Assembly: GCF_030272615.1 (NCBI RefSeq)
Contig: NC_081406.1
Span: forward strand, 215,449,497 to 215,513,496
Length of the DNA stretch: 64,000 bases
Source of the DNA: Cryptomeria japonica
Lineage: Eukaryota; Streptophyta; Pinopsida; Cupressales; Cupressaceae
Direction: 5' to 3'
In this document: positions 57,901 through 64,000 of the stretch, piece by piece
Layout: each line of letters begins with the position of its first letter
Position numbering within the stretch: position 1 is the first letter of the stretch
Translations under genes and position numbers: made by a program
The notes under the pieces: model-generated
What the model saw: only the letters and a program-made list of their open reading frames with translations
Databases searched by the model: none
Told to the model about the DNA's origin: nothing

Positions 57901-58175
57901 ATGATAGAACCGATATCCATTAGGACTCATTTCACCTTGTGTCATATGAACTGGCCAAGAAAACGGTTGAGAATGTATATTGTGAAGATGCATGACAGGA
58001 TATAGATGATATGGATGAGGAAACACAAGAAATGACAGTTGAACGTGTCTAAAAATATCCCCATGTGTTAAAGGCCCTTGGCATTGATGAATATGCTAGA
58101 AGTGTGGAACAATGGACATCCAATAAAAAGAGGGAAACTCTTGCTGACATAAATATTGAGTCGACAATATGAGTA
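57901..58175 (+). pseudogene. SPT6-like exon A, copy 0
   Basis: The most diverged copy. The start is degraded (GATATCCATTAGGACTCATT), but SYELAKKTVENVYCEDA-like and DDMDEETQEMTVERV parts remain, then YPHVLKALGIDEYARSVEQ. One TAG and frame damage are present. Confidence 0.6.
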
Positions 58176-58349
58176 TAAACAACAAAAATTAATTTTCTAC
58201 AATTGATGGGTTAAACTCTATTTTAGTTTCTCTTTATATCTCTATGATATGGAAATGCGCTTATAAAAAATAGTTTTTGTCTCCTTTTCTACAATTTTTT
58301 AATGTTTTTTTTAAATTTGATTTTTTGCCAATTTTTTTTGGGCAAACAG

Positions 58350-58640
58350 CTTCTAGGAACCATGTTATGGATCCATTGGATGATACTATAATTCATCCAG
58401 AGTCATATGAACTAGCGAAGAAAATGGCTGAGGATGTATACTGTGAAGATGCAAGATAGGATATAGATGATATGGATGAGGAAACACAAGAAATGGCAGT
58501 CAAACATGTCAAAAAATATTTCAATGTGTTAAAGGCCCTTGATATTGATGAATATGCTAGAAGTGTGGAACAACGGACATCTAATAAAAAGCAAGAAACT
58601 CTTGCTGACATAAAGATTCAATCGACAATATGGATATAAA
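58350..58640 (+). pseudogene. SPT6-like exon A, copy 1
   Basis: After acceptor GGGCAAACAG it reads ASRNHVMDPLDDTIIHPESY, then ELAKKMAEDVYCEDA, a TAG at 58457, MDEETQEMAVKHVKK and VLKALDIDEYARSVEQRTSN. In plant SPT6 the segment HPESY..A..LA.DVY, then a run ending LL..LD.DEYA, lies between the helix-hairpin-helix part and the S1 domain. SPT6 is a histone chaperone and elongation factor that travels with RNA polymerase II. Confidence 0.7.
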
Positions 58641-58883
58641 CAACAAAAAATAATTTTCTACAATGCATGGGTTAAACTCTATTTTAGTTGCTCTTTATAT
58701 CTCTATGTTATGGAAATGCCCTTAAGTTTTTTAAAAAAATAGTTTTTGTCTCTTTTTCTACAATTTGTTACGTTTTTTTTTAATTTGATTTTTTCCGATT
58801 TTTTCTCGATTTTTTCAAAAAATCTTATACTTTTGGTTTGCCAATTTTTTCCCCAAATGATTTTTTCTACTATGATATAAAGA

Positions 58884-59000
58884 GCCATCCCAAGATGAGG
58901 AATTTCATCTGCTAACCAGAGAAAGTGAAGAGACCCTTTCAGTGGGGAAAATTGTACAAGCAACTACCCATAGAGTCTTAAATAATCGTATAAAAGCTGC
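58884..59000 (+). pseudogene. SPT6-like exon B, copy 1
   Basis: It reads PSQDEEFHLLTRESEETLSV, then GKIVQATTHRVLNNRIK. This matches the start of the SPT6 S1 RNA-binding domain region (P..DEEF..LTGE...TL..GRIVQ.TV..V). It is open throughout. Confidence 0.7.
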
Positions 59001-59201
59001 AAAAATCGCTAATTTTCTACAATTCATGGGTTAAAATCTATTTTAGTTTCTCTTTATATCTCTATGCTATGGAAATGCCCTTAAGTTTTTTAAAAAAAAT
59101 AGTTTTTGTCTCCTTTTCTATAATTTTTAATATTCTTTTTAAATCTGATTTTTTTTTGAATTTTTGTCGATTTTTTGCCAATTTTTTTTTTGGGCAAGTA
59201 G

Positions 59202-59485
59202 CTTATGTGAACCATGTTATGGATCCATTGGATGATACTAGAATTCATCCAAAGTAATATGAACTAGCCAAGAAAATGGCTGAGGATGTATACTGTGAAG
59301 ATGCAAGACAAGATATAGATGATATCGACGGGGAAACACAAGAAATGGTAGTTGAACATGTCAAAAAATATCCCCATATGTTAAATGCCCTTGATATTGA
59401 TGAATATGCTATAAGTGTGGAACAACGAACATCCAATAAAAAGTGGGAAACTCTTGCTGACATAAATATTGAATCGACAATATGA
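59202..59485 (+). pseudogene. SPT6-like exon A, copy 2
   Basis: After GGGCAAGTAG it reads YVNHVMDPLDDTRIHPK, with TAA at 59255, then MAEDVYCEDARQDIDDIDGE, KKYPHMLNALDIDEYAISVE and ETLADINIESTI. One stop only. Confidence 0.7.
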
Positions 59486-59691
59486 ATATAAACAACAAAA
59501 AATAATTTCCTATAATTCATGGGTTAAACTCTATTTTAGTTGCTCTCTATATCTCTATTCTATGGAAATGCGCTTGTTTTTTTAAAAAATAGCTTTTGTC
59601 TCCTTTTCTACAATTTTTTATGTTTTTTTAAAATCTGATTGTTTTCCATTTTTTTGCCGATTTTTTGCTGATTTTTTTTTTGAGCAAGCAG

Positions 59692-59972
59692 CCTCTGGGA
59701 ACCATGTTATGGATCCACTGGATGATACTAGAATTCATCCAGAGTCATATGAACTAGCCAAGAAAATGGTTGAGGATGTATACTATGAAGATGCAAGATA
59801 GGATATAGATGATATGGATGAAGAAATACAAGAAATGGTAGTTGAACATGTCAAAAAATATCCCCATGTCTTAAAGGCCCTTGATATTGATGAATATGCT
59901 AGAAGTGTGGAACAACGAACATCCAATAAAAAGTGGGAAACTCTTGCTGACATAAAGATTGAATAGGCAATA
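59692..59972 (+). pseudogene. SPT6-like exon A, copy 3
   Basis: After GAGCAAGCAG it reads ASGNHVMDPLDDTRIHPESY, VEDVYYEDAR, a TAG, then MDEEIQEMVVEHVKKYPHVL and KALDIDEYARSVEQRTSNKK. It is the copy closest to the SPT6 consensus. Confidence 0.7.
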
Positions 59973-60210
59973 TGAATATAAACAACACAAATTAATTTTC
60001 TACAGTTCATGGGCTAAACTCTATTTTAGTTGCTCTTTATATCTCTATGCTATGGAAATGCCTTTAAGTTTTTTTTAAAAATAGTTTTGGTCTCTTTTTC
60101 TACAATTTGTTATGATTTTTTTCCGATTTTTTGCCGATTTTTAGAAAAAATCTTATACTTTTGGTTTGCCGATTTTTTCCCCAAACAATTTTGTCTACAA
60201 TGATATAAAG

Positions 60211-60328
60211 AGCCATCCTAGGATGAGGAATTTTATCTACTAACTGGAGAAAATGAAGAGATCCTTTCAGTGGGGAAAATTGTACAAGCAATTGCCCATA
60301 GAGTCCTAAATAATTGTATAAAGGATGC
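60211..60328 (+). pseudogene. SPT6-like exon B, copy 2
   Basis: The frame opens with PS followed by a TAG (CCATCCTAGGATGAGG), where copy 1 has CAA, then DEEFYLLTGENEEILSVGK and IVQAIAHRVLNNCIK. Confidence 0.65.
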
Positions 60329-60493
60329 AAAAATCATTAATTTTCTACAATTCATGGGTTAAACTCTATTTTAGTTGCTCTTTATATCTCCATGCTATGG
60401 AAATGCCCTTAATTTAAAAAAAAATAAAAATTTGTCTCTTTTTCTATAATTTTTTATGTTTTTTTTTAAATCTGATTTTTTTCCGGGTAAGCA

Positions 60494-60778
60494 ACTTCTA
60501 TGAACCATGTTATGGATCTATTGGATGATAATGGAATTCATCCAAAGTCATATGAACTAGCCAAGAAAATGGCTGATGATGTATACTGTGAAGATGCAAG
60601 ACATGATATAGATGATATAAATGAGGAAACACAAGAAATGGCAATTGAACATGTCAAAAAATATCCCCATGTGTTAAAGGCCCTTGATATTGATGAATAT
60701 GCTAGAAGTGTGGAATATTAGACATCCAATAAAAAGTAGGAAACTCTTGCTAACATAAAGATTGAATCAACAATATGA
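60494..60778 (+). pseudogene. SPT6-like exon A, copy 4
   Basis: It reads NHVMDLLDDNGIHPKSYELA, KKMADDVYCEDARHDIDDIN, EETQEMAIEHVKKYPHVLKA, then LDIDEYARSVEY and a TAG at 60719. It is open over most of its length. The T-rich intron before it is shorter than in the other copies. Confidence 0.7.
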
Positions 60779-61024
60779 ATATAAACAACAACAAATAATC
60801 TTCTACAATTCATGGGTTAAACTCTATTTTAGTTGCTCTTTATATCTCTACACTATGGAAATGCCTTTAAGTTTTTTTCAAAAATAGTTTGTCTCTTTTT
60901 CTACAATTTGTTATGTTTTTCTAAATCTGATTTTTTTCTGATTTTTCCCCGATTTTTTCAAAAAATCTTATACTTTTGGTTTGCCGATTTTTTCCCCAAA
61001 TGATTTTTGCTACTATGATATAAA

Positions 61025-61142
61025 GAGCCATCCCATGATGAGGATTTTTATTTGCTAACTGGAGAAAATGAAGAGACCCTTTCAGTGGGGAAATTTGTAT
61101 AAGCAACTGCTCGTACAGTCCTAGATAATTGTATAAAAGTTG
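61025..61142 (+). pseudogene. SPT6-like exon B, copy 3
   Basis: It reads PSHDEDFYLLTGENEETLSV, then GKFVXATARTVLDNCIKVA with a TAA in the VQ position. The array ends here, where the text passes into the direct repeats from 61141. Confidence 0.65.
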
Positions 61143-62040
61143 CTTCCATATAAAGGGCTATTTTGAGGGTTGGAAAGGTTTATAGTCGCAGAGATTTATC
61201 AAACAGGTAATGGTTACAATAACCAACCAAGTTGGTGTTGACATAAACCTAGCAGCATCACATGATTGGATATTTTCTCCCATGCAATTTGTAGCTGGCC
61301 TTGAACCTAGAAAAGTTGCTTCCATACAAGGCTATTTTGAGGGCTAGAAGGGTTTATAGTCACAGAGAATTGTTCACCCCTCTAGAAGCTATCAAGAGAC
61401 TTGTCTTTATAACTGGTAGCCACAAAATGGAGAGGTTAAGGAGGTTGAGGATCCATATTTTTCCAAAGCAGATACCATTAAACAAAGTGAACAATTGAAT
61501 GCAAGGAAAGAAAAGGGACTTGCGAAAAAATCTTGATGACAAGAATGAAAGGATCAACCTCTTGTATAGTTGTTGCTGAGCATCTATCTGTAGCAATTAT
61601 TCCCTAATAATTACCCTAATTTTAAGTTTTACTCATTATCGATGCATTTAATCTTATTCTGTGGATGTTTTAGGGGTATGTGGCCTGAGGAGTTGAGGCT
61701 TAACATCAAAAACAACCAAGGGGAGGAGCAACATGTTCAATTATGGACTTTTGTTTGGGATTCTCATTACACAAGATCAAATTATAATTGAATCAAGACT
61801 TAAAGATTTTGATGTCAGGAAGATAGTGAATCATAACTGGGGTGATTGGTCCAGCGACTTGTCTCTATAACTGGCAGCTGTAAAATGGAGAGGTTAAGGA
61901 GGTTGAGGATCCATATTTTGCCAAAGCCAATACCATTAAACAAAGTGAACAAGAGAATGCAAGGATAGCAAAGGAACTTGCAAAAAAATCTTGATGACAA
62001 GAACAAAAGGACCAACCTCTTCTACAATACACAACATGAA
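61141..62040. repeat. Two direct-repeat pairs around a URF fragment
   Basis: GTTGCTTCCATA, then AGGCTATTTTGAGGG and GGTTTATAGTC, occur at 61138-61200 and 61313-61370. A longer pair, ACTTGTCTTTATAACTGG, ATGGAGAGGTTAAGGAGG and AAAAATCTTGATGACAAGAA, occurs at 61398-61570 and 61857-62025. The longer pair flanks the URF homologue at 61594-61830. Confidence 0.8.
61594..61830 (+). pseudogene. URF homologue fragment
   Basis: The plus-strand frame reads PNFKFYSLSMHLILFCG, then WPEELRLNIKNNQGEEQHVQ and LWTFVWDSHYTRSNYN, then a TGA. It resumes as DFDVRKIVNHNWGDW near 61807. It matches the URF at 36255-36570 (FKFYSLLMHLVLLYG, EEQSVQLWTSLWDSWYMRSN, ERQIVDHN). About 40 codons present in the first copy are missing between the two parts, so this is a deletion-bearing paralogue. 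Function unknown. Confidence 0.65.
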
Positions 62041-63070
62041 GCGCAGGAGGTAAGATCGGTAGTACCAATAATGGTGATGGTCATTGTGTCAACGGCACTA
62101 TCGTCTGCTGCTGCAATTTTCTTCAATTTGAATTTGGTGAGTAAAAGTAGAGTAAATTCCCTCGGGTTTAGGGTTTCGAGTTCCATTGGGTTGATTTCCA
62201 TGCACCGTAAATTTGCAAGGAAGAGGTTCCACGTTTGATTCTCAACAAGAACTCATGAGAAATAGAAAGAGCGGATTGTGAATGAGAAAAGGTATCTTGT
62301 CATTGCCATGGGTGAATTCTTCATCAACATCTATCTACAGCAATAATGCCTATTTCCTCCCAATTTTTGTACCTCGATGAGCCTGTGTACAATGATGGCA
62401 CATAATTACTTTTTTTTTTAAATACCACATGTTTGCCGAAATTCTGACATGAAATACAAAATTTGCACTATCGAAAAAATTCAACCTAATGGTAACACAA
62501 CTAGAAGCATGTGATCAAGATATAATACATTGGAGAAGTCCATCGATATAATGCACACTAGTGGCAAAGCAGTAATCTTGTATTGTCGATAGTCGATGAT
62601 GCTATCGGTAAGACTTTTCCCAATGGACACTGGAAAAAGTAAAAAGCATTGGGAAAGGTTAAGATGATATATGATCAAATATTATGTTGAGGAGACATAA
62701 CATATCGAGAGGAGCTATGCCAAGGGAAAAGACATCAGGGAAATCATGCCTATCGCCTAAACACATTTTAAGCTATCCTGATGGCTGATGAGACTAGCGA
62801 GATAACTCGCACCAATCAGAACAAAGAGAGGTCATTGGCTTATGTTATCCCGATGAGTAAGAAGAAATTTAAGAGGCTATGAAAATCATCAGACCAACAT
62901 ATGCCAATCAATAGGTAAAATCCATGTTCATCAGAATGTCAAGGTGAAATTTCAAGACATCAGTTTTTAGTTTGAATTCAGATGTGAAATTTTACCACAT
63001 CGGAATTCCGATGAACATGGGGCAATTTTTGAAAAAAAAACAAATTAATCAAAAAAAGAAAAAGAAATCA
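62041..63070. other. Unannotated interval
   Basis: No domain is recognised. The part at 62540-63010 repeats CATCGG, CCGATG and GGGAAA phrases and resembles 26690-27200. The frames in it are short. Confidence 0.4.
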
Positions 63071-63075
63071 CATAG

Positions 63076-64000
63076 ATTGTCGAAAATGCTCATCGGAATT
63101 TGAGGCCAAATGTATTAGTGCCAAGAAATATTCCTTCATCACATTTGGGATCAAACTTTCCAATGGAGTCATCTCTTTTGATATAGCATTTACTACCAAA
63201 GATTCTGATATACTTAATTGTAGGTGTATGAACAAACCATAACTCATAAGGTGTCTTATTGATGTCTTCCTTTCCACTAAATCATTCTGCTAAGGTTATG
63301 TTCATCATAGTTCTATCTGAATCTAAGATGGTTATGTTCTTCCTTTCCACTAAACCATTTTGCTAAGGTGTCCAAGGTGTAGACAACTATCTCCTTATAC
63401 CATGCTTCACACAATAACTATTAAATTCACAGGATGTGAATTCACCACCTTGATCTGACGTTAAGAATTTAATTTTCAATCATGTCTTTGTATGAACCTT
63501 AGCTTTAAAGATCTTAAATTTTTCAAAGGCTTTAGATTTCTCCCATAGAAAAGTAACCCACATCATTCTAGAATAGTATTCAATGATTAGCATGAAATAT
63601 CTATCACCATGAAACTTTTTATTCTAGCAGGACCACATAAATCAACTTATGAATAAGATCAAGAACATCATTAGATTTATCTTGTATAATCTTAAAAGAA
63701 GTTCTAACTTATTTACCCATTTGACATTCCTTAAATATCGGATTATAGAACTTCACAATCTTAGGTATGTTGTTCTCCATTTTGAAAACTTTTGTTTCTT
63801 CTCTTTAAAAAGTGAAAATTACTGCCTCTGTGCTGCAATGGAAGAGAAAAACAAAAGTTTGAAATAAAGACAACAATATGAGGTTCTAGAATTAGGAAAC
63901 CTCCTACACTTTAAGCTTATTAAATCTTGGGGAGGTGAACCCTTTGAAAGACTATTTTTTCACAAAAATAGTAGATGGTTTGCAGAAAACCAGTGTAAAT
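63076..64000 (-). pseudogene. Ty1/copia integrase fragment
   Basis: On the minus strand, patches of copia integrase follow each other. They are CQMGK (zinc-region end), DLCGPARIKSF, YYSRMMWVTFLWEKSKAFEK, FLTSDQGGEFTSCEFNSYC (second Asp), QNGLVERKN (Glu), NKTPYELWFVHTPTIKYIRI and FGSKCYIKRDDSIGKFDPKC, then DEGIFLG. Stops and a frameshift break it (for example TAG in GIRRxLSTPWTPxQNG). Homology ends abruptly near 63076 with the GYS-like region, so RT is missing. It continues past the right edge. It is related to, but not a copy of, the inner copia element. Confidence 0.85.

Larger units (their letters stand above)
57901..61142 (+). repeat. Tandem array of SPT6-like exons (A-A-B units of about 1.3 kb)
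   Basis: Two exon types recur on the plus strand, separated by T-rich introns: A at 57901, 58350, 59202, 59692 and 60494, and B at 58884, 60211 and 61025. The order is A A B A A B A B. The A-to-A distance across the higher-order unit is about 1.3 kb (58350 to 59692, 59202 to 60494), and B-to-B is about 1.33 kb. The spacers repeat phrases such as TTCATGGGTTAAACTCTATT and CTATGGAAATGCCC. Exons A and B are successive parts of SPT6, so the array grew from a genomic (intron-containing) fragment. Confidence 0.8.

Noticed and set aside
62540-63010. Possible old repeat shared with 26690-27200
   Set aside because: Similar word use (ATCGG, CCGATG, GGGAAAT), but I could not align the two convincingly, so no repeat is called.
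1-64000. tRNA, rRNA, CRISPR or organelle-type genes
   Set aside because: None seen on either strand. The direct-repeat arrays here lack the regular spacers of CRISPR, and the context is plant nuclear.

Overview
The window reads as nuclear DNA of a large, repeat-rich plant genome. No intact host gene is visible. The Ty3 Tat-type and Ty1/copia elements, the CACTA transposon, the plant-mobile-domain ORF and introns with GT..AG borders all point to a vascular plant. A gymnosperm is my best guess, but this is inference.

Region by region. 1-2623: the 5' end (leader, primer-binding site, 1.9-kb LTR) of an LTR element on the minus strand, inserted into the protease region of the next element. 2624-12375: a 5'-truncated Tat-lineage Ty3 element (Tat1) with protease end, RT, RNase H, a second RNase H and integrase on plus, an antisense plant-mobile-domain ORF, then polypurine tract and 3' LTR. 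12376-14329: nothing recognised. 14330-24402: a decayed CACTA (En/Spm) transposon on minus, with a TNP2 gene (20158-24402) and a second multi-exon gene carrying a SET-like segment and a Transposase_24-like exon. 25560-26110: a LINE 3' fragment. 27456-35408: a complete, non-autonomous Tat-type element (Tat2, gag plus protease only) with target duplication AATAC.

35445-56105: an unrecognised gene family (URF), apparently split by later insertions. The first is a gag-only Ty1-type LTR element (36571-50112, duplication CATAA) that itself contains a full-length decayed copia element (38313-45694, duplication GTTTT/GTTTC). The second is a block of simple repeats and satellite (50540-54290). 57901-61142: a tandem array of exons resembling transcription elongation factor SPT6. 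61143-62040: direct repeats plus a second URF fragment. 63076-64000: a copia integrase fragment on minus.

The three large plus-strand polyproteins each stay in one reading frame and are broken almost only by TAG or TGA, which fits C-to-T decay under methylation. The elements therefore look long silenced. The order of events can be partly read from nesting: URF before Tat2 and before the outer copia, the outer copia before the inner copia, and Tat1 before the minus-strand LTR element. The least expected contents are the SET-like segment in a CACTA gene, the SPT6 exon array, and a GC-rich hairpin module shared by the LTRs and leaders of both Tat elements.
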